From positions 1 to 25,218 of the forward strand of contig JABVXU010000707.1 in NCBI GenBank assembly GCA_013365365.1: DNA of 25,218 nucleotides, read 5' to 3'. This stretch comes from Cruorifilaria tuberocauda (taxonomy: Eukaryota; Nematoda; Chromadorea; Rhabditida; Onchocercidae). Made by a program: the position numbers and the translations under genes. Of this stretch, positions 8,201 through 17,975 are shown in pieces (position 1 is the stretch's first letter; the number at the start of each line of letters is the position of its first letter). The notes beneath the pieces were generated by a model. That model ran no database searches and was not told where the DNA came from. It saw only the letters and a list, made by a program, of their open reading frames with translations.

Positions 8201-11200
8201 GCCGACAATTAGGAGCACCACAACAACATATCGTTACATCATCAAATTCAAATGCATCCCAGTTGTAATCATATGTAAGCTCTTCACCTTCATGAATTTT
8301 ACGTAAAGCAAACAAGCCAATTCGATATTGCCCATTAACAGACCTAAAAATCAACGCTACTTCAATAAGGCATTTTTAATTACTCAATTTTTGAATCATG
8401 AAGAATGCACATTGAAGAGAACAAAATTTAATGATATAACTTACCAACGTTGCATCTCACAGTTTGGAGCGCAAGAATGATTGATGAATCGTGCAATATT
8501 TCCTTTACGGTAAGCATCGACAACAAAACCTGGACAGAGGTTTAATGCGTAATGATTTCGTTGATAGCGATAATCGGTACGACTTCGAGTATTAAATGTT
8601 TCCATTGAAACAACCTCACCAATATATTCACATATGAACTACAAAATTTATAAAATCTTTAACCAATAGTACAAATAATAATAAGATACAGAATATCGGT
8701 AATATGAACCATAATTAGATATCAGATAGAAATTTGGCTCTCCAAGCCAAAAATTTCGCAAATCTAATTTAAATGTTCTGTGAAATATGTTTTAAAGTGG
8801 AACTGGTAGAGATGCAACCATTTTCGATTCTTGCAAAAGAAAACAATTAAAAAAAAAATAAAAAGAACATATCTGCATGAATTTAGCACCAGAATAATGT
8901 TTACATTTTCCTTTTTTATGATATTAAATTAACAATGGCAACACATAACATCGATGTGTTAACTCATGACTAAGCAAAATGTTTAAATAGGTTTTTCACA
9001 ATGTCATAAATGCTTATCAAAGGTCAATGACACTTACTTGTCCTTTATCAATATTAACCTCCGTTTTCACACCAATACCACAGCCATTCGTCGTCTGGAA
9101 AGTTCGTAAACGTTCAATACACTCACGTCGAAACAATCGTCTATTAGTACAGAGAGCATTTCGTGGACAGCTACTGCTACATTCCATCAATACTACTCTG
9201 GAATAAAAATAGAAAACAATAAAATAAAGCTTGTTTTCAATCTTCTAGAAGTATAAAAAATTTTTAAAGTAAATAATCTACCGATTCAAGCATTCATCAC
9301 TTTCACCGCAACATCCAGAAGAACAAGAGCACTGCATTTGCTCAATTTTTGGATAGGCATCAACGGTCACATCTGCAGTCATATAAATATTTCACTCAAG
9401 CGTAGCAAGCAATTTTTTTGATATAACAGAAAAATCGTAACAGGATTAAAAAAAATTTAATGTCCTTATAGGTGAATAAGTGCATTTTGGAATAAACATA
9501 ATTATTCATAGAAAAAAAAAAAGATATATATTAGTAAAAACATTACAGATTGAACATCTAGAGAATTTAACAGATCAATCAAAACTGTAAAAAATGTAAA
9601 TGAAAAAACATAACCAACTTTGTTTTAACTTGATATAATCACCAGATGAACGACGATTTTTTTCACATGATTTCGATGATGATGGTGTGGCGCTGAAAAA
9701 TTAAGCAACTGAAATAGTTCGTGTTGAAGAAAAAAGGATGCATCAAATTATTTGTAAATTGCAAGAAGATCACTTCTCCTCGACCATACCATATTTCAAA
9801 TTCATAAATCAACCGCAGTTGGAAATTAAAGACTACAGTGACTCTTCTAAAAGCTAACATCATCAATGCAGTATTGAAAAATCTGATTTTAATCTGTATA
9901 GGTTTAAAAAGTTTAATGTATTAACAAATATCTGTTTTCAAGAAAAAAACGTTATACTATCTCTACCTTGCAACAAAAGAATCACTCTTTCTTGATCTCT
10001 GCAACTTTCTATCTCCAGTTCGGCACGTTTTTGAGCCATTTTTTTCTTTTGATTTATCAAGTCGATTTTTTTCGACCAACCTGGAAAAGAAACACCCGGA
10101 AGTGGAGGCAAAAATAAAATCTTATAATCATTTTCCCTTGCAAATAAAAAGAAATTTTCTTATAAGAAAATGTTTATCTACTTTTCTGAGATTTCTAAAG
10201 TTCGAATTTAACAAACTTTTCACATTAAATTTGTATTTCATTGATGCATTACATTGTAAGAGAATTTTTAACTCTAATTTGAATTTCAATTTCGGAATAG
10301 CAAACCTTTGAGTAACTTCTTTCCAATTCAAATGATACCAGGGCAAATCCCAACTCTTTCGTTCACCTAGGTTGAGTTCTAGATTGGCAAATTGCTTGCT
10401 GATTTGTTCAATAACAATTTTCAGTTGCTCATTTACTTTACGTTTCATATTCAAGTGAAATTCTTTGATTTGATTCACCATATCTTCATGCGTAGATTCT
10501 ATACGATCATTAGATTCTCCACAGTCAACACTTGAAACAAATTCCTGACTTCCTTCACGAATATTTTTGTTAATTATCCGTTTCTTCTCTAATTTTTTTG
10601 CTGGAAACTTTTTTTCAGCTATAAACTTTTTCCTTTCTTCTTGTTTCTTTCGTCCTTTACATTTTTTTTCCTCTTTTTGCACTCTATCTTCCAAATTTCT
10701 GGATGATAAAGGCATTTGCCTTTTCGAATTAGCATTTGAATTCATTTTTTTACCAGAAGTCAACTCATCAACATTTGAACACTGTACTATAGTGTTATTC
10801 GATCCAAATCCAACTTCCCTTCGTTTCATTTTTCGTGTTATCTTCTTCCCTTTAACCAGTTCATTAGAATCTACCATTTTGCGCTTACGAGCCTTTCGTT
10901 TCTTTTCCAAAATTTCGCTTTTAAGCTTCGGAATTTCACTTTCAACACTCCGATCCTCACATGACTGTATTTTTGATGTTGCGTTAACAAATTCGGTTTG
11001 CACTCCAACTTCATGTTCTGCTTCTTTCGGTAACAATTCCTTTAACTTATTCTCATGGGTAATCACAGCACTAACAGTCGCGGTGCTAATATCCGGAGTA
11101 GAAACTGCAACGGAAGTAGGAATATCAGCAGTTACTGCTGCAACATTACTAACACAATTATCAGAAGTATTCACAGCAGTAGTAGTAGTACTAGTAACAA

Positions 11201-14200
11201 TTGTACTACTACTATCAACTGATGTAGTATCGTCAATAGCAACTTTTGACTGGATAGCACTAGCAAATTGCTTCCGTTGTTGCGGATCCATATGTGACAT
11301 TAACTGTTCTACCAAATCTGTTACACTCATTGCTGGAGTAATTGCTATTTTTGGAATGTCATCATCTGATTCTTTCTTTGTCTTCTCCTGAGAGACAGTT
11401 ATAGCTTCACCATTTTGCTCGAAATCCTTTCCTTCGCCTTCCATTAATATATCTTCCACTTCAGCCGTCTTCTGAACAACACTGTCGGATGGTGCTTTTG
11501 TCATAAATGGTGGTGGTTCTTCCGTTAACGGTGAACCACCTTCCACTTCCATTTGATGGAAAGGTATTAGACGTGGCATATCGGAATAATCATCGGAAGA
11601 GCTCGTTGAACTAACTATTGGTTCTTTATTTTTATTTACTGTTGCAGTTATCTGAAAATTGCAAAAATTTTTGATAACGAATGAAGAACCGACTGATTTT
11701 ATACACAGATTTCCAACATGAATCTTCTATTATTTTGAACTTCAAATTCACTTTTTGATATAAAATTTGGATAAAAGTTACTTTCCGACATTAATTTCGT
11801 AAAAGTATTCATTAATCATACAAATAGATTTTAGTTATTAAAACTGCTCATCTATTTGGAAATTTAGAAAATTTCCTAAACCTCTACAGAAATGTCTTTC
11901 AAACCCAACCGGAGGAGGAGGAATGTAAGGCGTAGGTGGAGTGAACGGATCGGCTGGGGGCGAGTCAGCAATACTTTGGATTCCACTATCCACTGTTGGA
12001 GAACAACTCGCCATAACGTTGTAATTATTTTGATAATGGCAAGACGACAATCCACCATTTAACTCAACCTGAAAACAAGCATTTTTATGAATTCCATGAT
12101 CTGCATCAAGCATAATGAATGATAGTACAGGATCTGCTTATAATGCCTTATGCTAATTAAAAACATGAAACAATTCTTAAAAAAAAAACTTTTAGCGGCA
12201 TGCAATTATCACTACATAACTCAGGTAAAAGTATATCAGTTAAAATGTAACCAAAGAATTACAACTTGGATAAAGAGAAATATAACAAATACAGACCTGC
12301 ATATGCGTCTGGTAATTAGTTTGAACAGGTGTACATGCCGAAGAATCTTGCATATGCATCAATGGAGGAGCTGTATTATGATAGTGATGTTGCTGTGGTG
12401 GCGGAGGTGTCATATTATGCTGCTGAGCATAATGATTAGAAGTTATCATCACTGTCTTATCAGTTACATGCTGTGACTGTTGTTGATGCATAATTGGAGG
12501 ATTTAAATCAATATGCGTTACATCCTGCAAAACAAATCATTTAAATAGAAAAAGTATAGCCTATTTACAAAAATTTAATAAATTTTGAATAACCTGAAAA
12601 GATATGAAAAGAAAAGAACATTTTTACGCAGTTTCAATTTTACTCGTTATAATGTATATGACTATTAATTTATAGGAATTTCATGAATCAATCATTCGTC
12701 TCCATGCTGACTAGAATTAAGTAAGCCGAAGTAGCGACAATCTAACTGGCGTATGAGTTAAGCAAAACGATTTTGTGGCAGGATTGGCAGTTTGTTATCA
12801 AGAGTTTTGCGTACGATCATGCCGGCTTACAGTCATAACAATTAAAATGCAAGTTATATTGGACAAATTTTGCTTTAATGGATAATAAATATAAAACAAA
12901 AATTTTTTTAACTGAAAGAATATGTGCAATTACCTGAAGCAAATCGATATCCGATTTGCCGGACGAAAAGCTTTGTGTTATAGAAGATATGGGTGGAAAA
13001 AATGGTGTAGTACTTGTACATGGCATCTGACAATCGTATGATTCATTCAAATTCATTTGTGGCACAACCTGAAATTATCAAAGTATATTATTCCACTTTG
13101 TGAAACATGATAAAAAAAATAATCATGAAAGAAAATGCTTATATAACTGAATCAAAAGTATAAAATTATCGATTCTTTTATTCCCGCAAAATTCCTAAGC
13201 ATTTTCAAATTTATATTAAAAGATAACCTGTGAGGGTGATGGTGACTCAAAGGAGCCACTACTAACATTCGAACGCGGTGCCGTATGTAGCCAACCATCA
13301 GTACTACAGTGTTGCCGCTGCTGCTGTTGCTGTTGCGGTTGAAGATGAAGATGTTGAATAGGCGGTACTGGTGGTTTCGGAGGTACTGGATGATGTACCG
13401 ATTGCGGAGCCGATGATGTCAAATGTGTCGAGGTACAAGGTGTAGGTTGTATTCGTAGAACACTTGGAACCACCAGCTTTGGTGTAGCTGTTCCAATAGT
13501 AGCTGTTTGCTTTTGAATGGTAGCAGGTACCACATGTAATGATTTTGGAACACTACCTGACGACACCGCTACTGATGCTGTATTACTGACTGTTGCATTT
13601 GAAACCTTAAATTAACCTTCCTTATGTTCTGTATTTGAATAGGAATTTTCTAGAACCATCATATATCATATATCAACTCATATATATGATAATGACCAAT
13701 GTTCGAGGAGCTCTTAAATATTTTCCGTCATCACAAGCATGATGAATGCGACAGGATGGGACTATGACGAAGGTGATCAACAACTATTTCTTAAATTGAT
13801 CAAATAAAACCATGGTAAACTCTCATAGTAACTTATAAAGTATAAAGACATGAAAGCAAACATGTATAATGGTACTGTTTACAATTGAGATATGCAAACA
13901 TCCAATAATTCTCACCACGCATTACCACACGACGTTTGTTTACTTAATTCGAACTATCTCTTAATCCTTAGTCTTTAAAAATAAACTAAAAACTTCATTT
14001 GAAAAAAAAAGTGCTAATATCTTGTCAATTTTTAAACTAAGAAAAAATCTATGACTTACAATTTTTTACAATAATAATTTCCATATAAGGTAATACTTAA
14101 CATTTCTAAACTAAATATTTTACCTAACTAACTTTCTATTTCTTAAACTAATCAAATAAAATTACGCTAAATCTTCACAGAACTATATAGGTTATAAAAA

Positions 14201-14403
14201 ATTACAGTGTGTACTTCAATACTAATAATGTTAAAAAAATGCAAAAACGTTCTAAGAAAAAAAAATAAACAAACCGTTTGACCACTAGTATTATTGGTGG
14301 ATGAGGTGGATGGCCGAATAAGAAAACCAATAGTACAATATGAGGAATTATTGCCACCGTTAGCTGCACTACGAAGCACACACGGTACCGCTTCCAGTCC
14401 CAT
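5007..14403 (-). CDS. lin-59: ASH1-family histone H3K36 methyltransferase, 19 exons
   Basis: Joined coding exons, 5' to 3' on the minus strand: 14403-14275, 13605-13228, 13068-12934, 12524-12297, 12068-11882, 11638-10306, 10080-9967, 9692-9619, 9372-9282, 9197-9038, 8638-8445, 8343-8078, 7730-7276, 7101-6916, 6779-6597, 6427-6179, 5922-5803, 5530-5390, 5225-5007. Every intron is GT-AG and all phases agree, giving about 1,613 residues. Domain order AWS (about 871-918), SET (about 919-1036), post-SET (1047-1060), PHD (1274-1317), BAH (about 1352-1515) is diagnostic of ASH1. Family proteins sit on chromatin and mono/dimethylate histone H3 lysine 36, opposing Polycomb silencing, with MRG15 and NURF55-type partners. 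LIN-59 is the C. elegans member. The vertebrate bromodomain between SET and PHD is not recognisable. The start has an in-frame TAA 33 nt upstream and follows a likely trans-splice acceptor by 50 nt. The exon 5/6 junction is the only uncertain one. Confidence 0.93.
5390..6427 (-). CDS. lin-59: lin-59/ASH1 exons 16-18: BAH domain
   Basis: Exons 6427-6179, 5922-5803 and 5530-5390 encode about residues 1372-1541. BAH hallmarks are plain: [37 protein letters not shown], then [21 protein letters not shown], and [11 protein letters not shown]. All three exons are whole codons long (249, 120 and 141 bp) and join in phase 0, and the domain reads continuously only with exactly these boundaries, which validates them. 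In ASH1 proteins the PHD-BAH pair supports chromatin binding and protein interactions. After the [16 protein letters not shown] resembles the KKLTPKKDFSP region of human ASH1L as I remember it. Confidence 0.95.
6597..7101 (-). CDS. lin-59: lin-59/ASH1 exons 14-15: PHD finger and start of BAH
   Basis: Exons 7101-6916 and 6779-6597 encode about residues 1249-1371. The PHD finger reads C1274-x-C1276, C1288-x2-C1291, H1296-x2-C1299, C1314-x2-C1317, a complete C4HC3 set, with the conserved tryptophan in FWLHEEC. The intron separating VK from DFVCIIC lies between the fourth and fifth metal-ligand groups, so the finger exists only in the spliced product. PHD fingers of this class read histone tails; which mark is bound cannot be told from sequence. 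Exon 15 continues into [11 protein letters not shown] and [10 protein letters not shown], the first strand of the BAH domain. Confidence 0.94.
7276..7730 (-). CDS. lin-59: lin-59/ASH1 exon 13: SET-PHD linker
   Basis: One 455-bp exon, about residues 1097-1248. It begins with an Arg-Ser stretch ([12 protein letters not shown]), followed by a helix-prone segment rich in Leu, Lys and Glu, then a basic run ([19 protein letters not shown]). This is where vertebrate ASH1L has a bromodomain. The usual bromodomain signatures (a PxY in the ZA loop and the conserved acetyl-lysine-binding Asn) are not visible, so the domain is either absent or very diverged. The frame into exon 12 (1+2 nt, a Gly codon) and into exon 14 (phase 0) is exact. 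Confidence 0.88.
8078..9372 (-). CDS. lin-59: lin-59/ASH1 exons 9-12: AWS, SET and post-SET catalytic core
   Basis: Exons 9372-9282, 9197-9038, 8638-8445 and 8343-8078 cover about residues 860-1097. The AWS carries its zinc-binding cysteines in [19 protein letters not shown] and ALCTNRR. The SET domain shows the cofactor phrase NGCGIGVKT, then [11 protein letters not shown], the pseudoknot motif [16 protein letters not shown] (993-1008) and [10 protein letters not shown] (1027-1036) with the conserved tyrosines. The post-SET zinc cysteines are C1047, C1049 and C1054, to pair with C999. All catalytic signatures are intact, so an active H3K36 methyltransferase is expected. Two residues in the loop after YDYN differ from human ASH1L (see findings). 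Downstream of post-SET is a basic Leu/Arg/Lys-rich helix-like tail. Confidence 0.96.
9619..10080 (-). CDS. lin-59: lin-59/ASH1 exons 7-8: basic linker into the pre-AWS segment
   Basis: Exons 10080-9967 (114 bp) and 9692-9619 (74 bp) encode about residues 797-860. Exon 7 is rich in Lys/Arg/Asp. Exon 8 ends in SGDYIKLKQ, which with the next exon gives a YxKLKxN-type phrase like the one that precedes the AWS in other ASH1 proteins. Exon 8 uses an atypical donor, CAAA|GTTGGT: the nearby GTTATG would give an immediate in-frame stop on joining exon 9, whereas this donor restores the frame with an Asn codon. Confidence in the exact donor is good for that reason. Confidence 0.85.
10306..11638 (-). 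CDS. lin-59: lin-59/ASH1 exon 6: acidic, Ser/Thr-rich then lysine-rich region
   Basis: This is the largest exon (1,333 bp), about residues 353-797. It runs from an acidic Ser-Asp segment (SSSDDYSD), through a short probably helical segment ([19 protein letters not shown], about 457-475) and a Ser/Thr/Val-rich stretch (about 490-552), into strongly basic blocks with KKRKARKRK and [10 protein letters not shown] (about 597-630) and a second Lys/Arg-rich stretch (about 672-712), likely nuclear-localisation or DNA-contacting regions. No canonical AT-hook RGRP is seen. Near the end, [12 protein letters not shown] (about 781-792) precedes the catalytic domain by about 90 residues. A 274-aa open frame antisense to this exon is a by-product of its composition. 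With the acceptor at 11652-11653 the exon would start at 11651 instead. Confidence 0.88.
11882..14403 (-). CDS. lin-59: lin-59/ASH1 exons 1-5: disordered N-terminus
   Basis: Exons 14403-14275, 13605-13228, 13068-12934, 12524-12297 and 12068-11882 encode about residues 1-352. Exons 1-4 all end in phase 0. The protein here is low-complexity: Ser/Thr/Asn-rich (residues 20-60), Pro/Val-rich with a glutamine run [10 protein letters not shown] in exon 2, His/Gln/Met-rich in exon 4 (for example [11 protein letters not shown]), and proline-rich in exon 5 ([11 protein letters not shown]). No folded domain is recognisable. ASH1 N-termini are long, disordered and poorly conserved, so these exons are supported by open frames, phase agreement and splice sites rather than by homology. 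Donors are CAG|GT for exons 2-4. A further upstream coding exon cannot be excluded but none is needed. Confidence 0.82.
12721..12830. ncRNA. Structured element inside lin-59 intron 3 (candidate)
   Basis: A block of about 110 bp within the 409-bp intron between exons 3 and 4 is much less AT-rich than the other introns. gtaagccg (12721-12728) is the exact reverse complement of cggcttac (12823-12830). Nested inside, gcaaaac (12762-12768) pairs with gttttgc (12804-12810), and cgtat (12750-12754) pairs with gtacg (12811-12815) using one G-T pair. These helices are mutually compatible. No tRNA B-box, clear C/D boxes or host-strand H/ACA boxes are present. A novel intronic RNA, a diverged small nucleolar RNA or a small foldback element are the options. 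Confidence 0.35.
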
Positions 14404-14455
14404 TCTATTGTCATTCGTTGTACGATAAATAACCTTTTACATATCGTTCTTCACT
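14404..14455 (-). promoter_or_regulatory. Candidate trans-splice acceptor and short 5' UTR
   Basis: On the minus strand ataattacag (AG at plus-strand 14455-14454) precedes 50 nt of leader before the ATG at 14403. The leader contains one upstream short ORF start (ATG at 14414) in another frame and a TAA in frame with the main start. Nematode genes of this kind are often capped by a spliced leader at such a site. A conventional upstream noncoding exon is equally compatible. Confidence 0.45.
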
Positions 14456-16683
14456 GTAATTATAATAGTTGCAGCTGATTAATATATATCATTATAAAAT
14501 TACGAATTACGCTATAAAATCTTTAATAAACAACTTTCATTATCAAAGGAACGTGAAGAATACATTAACATAATAAAAATTTATGTAAGGAAAATATTCT
14601 ACCAAGAGAATAATAATAATAAAATATACTAAAAAACCTAACTAAAAACTAAATTACAAACATCTATATTCAAATAATTTCAAAATAATTTCACAAAAAA
14701 CAAAAAATAAATTATATATTTTTATTATTATATCATATTTCTCTATTATACTTTTACTATATTAGACATTAGTTATATATTATTTACTACATTATTTTAT
14801 TACTATATTTTTCTTCGATTTTATGAAAATATAGATATATAAGAGGAAAAGTTAAGAGAATAAAAGATTGCAAGAAGAATATTACATTGAAAATATTTCC
14901 ACATGTCTAAAATTTGCTAATTACTATTTCCTAATAACTGATAAATTAATACTGATAAATAATAAATAAAATCATCTTTCATCCAAACAATAATAAATGT
15001 ATTTATTCGTAGCTTTGCCATCAAAACAAATCAATTAATTCATAAAAATTTAAAATGAATATTTTTGAATATAAAAACATGGTTTGAATTTAAATTATAA
15101 AGTTTCTGCCTTTCTATTCATAGTTTTTTTTTTGAAAATGTTAAATTAATGCATCAAAATCAATCTCATAGGCAAAATATGTATATGGTATGACAAGAAT
15201 GAATTGAATTTGCATTTCAAAAAAAGAATTAACAAAAAAAAGTTTACAATGATAAAAAATGATTAAAGTTGCTATTTAAATGTATGAATATATAATAGCG
15301 ATCTCATTACTATCACCACAAATAATGAATTATTAAATGTGTAATTAGATTAATATCACCAAATTATCGTTATCATTAAATTATCGTCACTGTTTATCAT
15401 TAGCATCATCATTTATCCGTCTACATATCAGAAATTAACATTATCATTATTGCAATTCATTATCAAACCAAATATAGTCTCATGTATTAATTAGTTATTA
15501 GTACAATTAATAATATCACGTACTGATTCGAACTAACGAATCACTCTTAAAACAACAATTTATCACTGTCATTTCCTTCTTTTTAAATTAATTTATGTTA
15601 TTTAATCAAGTTTTTTAATCTAAAATATTGTTAGCAAAATAAAAAAAAAAAAAAAAAACTAACTTATAAGGAATAAATAACGCATTCATGAAAGGTCAAA
15701 CAAGTAGCAAAAAGTAATTCATGACATTTTTAAGTACAAAAGCAATAATTTCATAGTGTTGTAGGTAAATAAAGCTGAGTAAACAAATTAAAAGATAAAT
15801 AAAACTATGTATATTTCATTGCAAGTAATACAAATTAACGAAAAATTAGATAAATTTTAATGAATTAACCAAATAATCTTCCTTTGTTTCCACCTTCTCA
15901 ACAAACATATCTTTTTATAAAAGAGAAAAAAAATTAATTGACTGCAATAAGTGTATTTTTATCGCTATCTTAATTAATAGATTTTATTTGCTTATCATCT
16001 ATTTAACCGCTTTGCGTTATTGATAAAATAACAAAGCATAAACTGTCAAATACATTTATAAAACGATTATCATTATGTTCAAAATGCTATTTCAAAAAAT
16101 TACAAATTTCAAGAAAGTAAACAAATAGGAAATTATTAGGATCACATCATAAAATTAACCTGTGCAAATCCTCTTTATCAATTGTTATTCATTATCGATT
16201 ACCTATCAATATCAATAATAATAATAAGAGAGATTAATTATGTCACAATAAATGATAAAATATCATTATTAATATAACTATACGATTGAAGATTTGGATG
16301 AATACACTAAAAATAATAAAAAAAAAATTAAATTGATAATTAAATTATTTCGATAATAAAAGCAATAGTTATTTGTAAAATCAAAATAATTATTACACTT
16401 AATGATTGATAATAAAAACAATCACTGTTCGATTAATCATTATGATAACGAATAATTGTTGCGGTAATCACGATTATAAGATTATTTATAAAAACAATAA
16501 TCGAAAAGATAATAATACACACTAAGTGAACAAATGATTGGCAATAATGGGACGAATATCTGATAATTGCTGAAGTGGAAGCAACACAACAATGTCAATA
16601 ACAATGACAGAAATAACCACTAAATTAGGCAACGATAATAGACGATAACGATGTCATCATACAACAATCATAATTATCTATTC

Positions 16684-16738
16684 TAATAATAATAATAATA
16701 ATATTAATAAAAATCATAATCACTAATAACAATAATAA

Positions 16739-16773
<35 letters not shown>

Positions 16774-16819
16774 TTAATAACGGTATAATAACGTTAATAA
16801 TAATAATAATAATAATAAT
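16684..16819. repeat. (TAA)n / (AAT)n compound microsatellite
   Basis: Three runs of the trinucleotide (about 16684-16701, 16732-16773 and 16794-16819) are separated by attaataa, a short unrelated insert and acgttaa. The middle run is the longest, about 14 units. Confidence 0.95.
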
Positions 16820-16894
16820 GAATGGAACAAATTATAATAACGTTTAATTCTGCGAAGTGCTGAAATGCTAAATGGATTTTCTATTCATGGATGA

Positions 16895-16975
16895 AGGAGG
16901 AGGAGGAGGAGGAGGAGGAGAGAGAGGAGGAAGAGATGGTCGAGAAAGGAGGAAGAGGAGGTCGAGATTTGGTAA
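16895..16975. repeat. (AGG)n array and purine-rich tract
   Basis: About eight perfect AGG units (16895-16920) continue into an imperfect G/A-only stretch of about 50 bp. Its reverse complement reads as serine codons, which creates a spurious Ser-rich frame. Confidence 0.93.
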
Positions 16976-17150
16976 AGGTGAAAAATGACGCATCTCTCAA
17001 ATACACATCGATCGGTTGTCGTTCATCGACCTCATCAATAAAATGGGTCCATTTTACTATCATCTAAATATATGTGAGTACTCTCTCTATCACATATACT
17101 AAAGGCAATATAGCAAACAGATTTTCAACTATCCCTCAGGGATTTCAAAC

Positions 17151-17318
17151 AAGAAAGAGAGAGGGAGAGAGGGAGAGAGGGAGGGAGAGAGAGAGAGAGA
17201 GAGAGAGAAGGATTGAATACACTTATATGTTAAATTGTTCCCTTTACACAACTACTAATATATTTTCCATGAATAAGAGAGGAAGAGAGAGAGAGAGAGA
17301 GAGAGGGGGGGAGAGAGA
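17151..17318. repeat. Two (GA)n arrays
   Basis: 17151-17209 is an interrupted GA/GGGA array and 17277-17318 is a second GA array ending in gggggg. They are separated by about 67 bp of ordinary sequence. The arginine/glutamate-rich open frame across them is a composition artefact. Confidence 0.95.
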
Positions 17319-17410
17319 TGATAGTGATTTCCCTCTTAAGAGAATAATTTTGAAAGAAAATACGAGGGGGAAATTCATCCAGATATTACACCTCTCCTTC
17401 CTCTTCAACA

Positions 17411-17458
17411 ACATACACACATACGTACATACACATACACATACACACACATACATAT
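17411..17458. repeat. (CA)n / (TACA)n array
   Basis: Interrupted acac/atacacat repeats of about 48 bp. A shorter pure (AC)n run is at 17741-17758. Confidence 0.93.
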
Positions 17459-17483
17459 AGGTTGACATCGTTGACAAAGATGG

Positions 17484-17700
17484 TGATCGCATCTTCTCTA
17501 TTATCTCTCCTTCTTCTTCTATTCTTCCTTCTCTTTCCTTTCTTCATTTCTTATTCTCTATTCTTTCTATTTTCTACCATATCTCTTCTTTTTCATGAAA
17601 ATTATATTTTCCTAAAATGTATCATCTTCTTATTCAACATATTCTTTTTACTCTTTCTCTCTCTATCTCTCTCTTTCATCTCTTTTCTCTCAATTAAATC
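17484..17700. repeat. Pyrimidine-rich tract
   Basis: More than 200 bp dominated by C and T with scattered A on the plus strand, built from ctt, tct and ctctat phrases. It gives the Leu/Phe/Ser-rich pseudo-membrane frame at 17462-17824, which has no other gene signal. Confidence 0.85.
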
Positions 17701-17975
17701 AACTAAGACAATCTCATTCTTCTCTCTTCATAATCGCATATACACACACACACACACATCTCTTCTTAATTTCACTCTCTTTACCTTACCTAATATAACT
17801 TACTTATCAAGCTATCATCGTTAGCTAGATAAGTAAGCTCCCTCCTCCTCCTCCCAATTTCACTAATACTATCATCAGCTAATCTATTTCCGTTTATCAA
17901 TTCTATAAATGACATTACGCTACTCTACTACTACTACTACTATTACTACTGTTACTCTCTTTTCTCTAAACATTA

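Larger units (their letters stand above)
14456..17060. promoter_or_regulatory. Probable 5' flank of lin-59/ASH1, rich in TGATAA words
   Basis: No coding exon is visible. The region is extremely AT-rich and carries about 18 copies of TGATAA or its complement TTATCA (for example near 15371, 15440, 16019, 16067, 16251, 16406, 16557), several times what base composition predicts. These fit the binding word of nematode GATA factors. The far end holds TAA-type and AGG-type microsatellites. No TATA box or transcription start can be assigned, so its role as promoter rests on position and motif density. Confidence 0.35.

Noticed and set aside
10567..11391. A 274-codon plus-strand open frame
   Set aside because: It lies exactly antisense to lin-59 exon 6, is Phe/Ser/Leu-rich as expected from the complement of Lys/Glu/Ser codons, and has no domain or splice support.
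13726..13769. C/D snoRNA-like ATGATGA box in the first lin-59 intron
   Set aside because: The C-box word at 13739-13745 is on the strand opposite to the gene, no D box (CTGA) follows at a suitable distance, and the nearby pairing is only 6 bp.
14202..14414. Alternative start ATG at 14414
   Set aside because: It is in a different frame, which ends out of phase with exon 2, whose only open frame continues from the ATG at 14403.
17074..17824. Open frames rich in Arg/Glu, His/Thr and Leu/Phe/Ser
   Set aside because: They coincide with GA, CA and CT repeats on both strands; the apparent membrane segments are translations of pyrimidine tracts.
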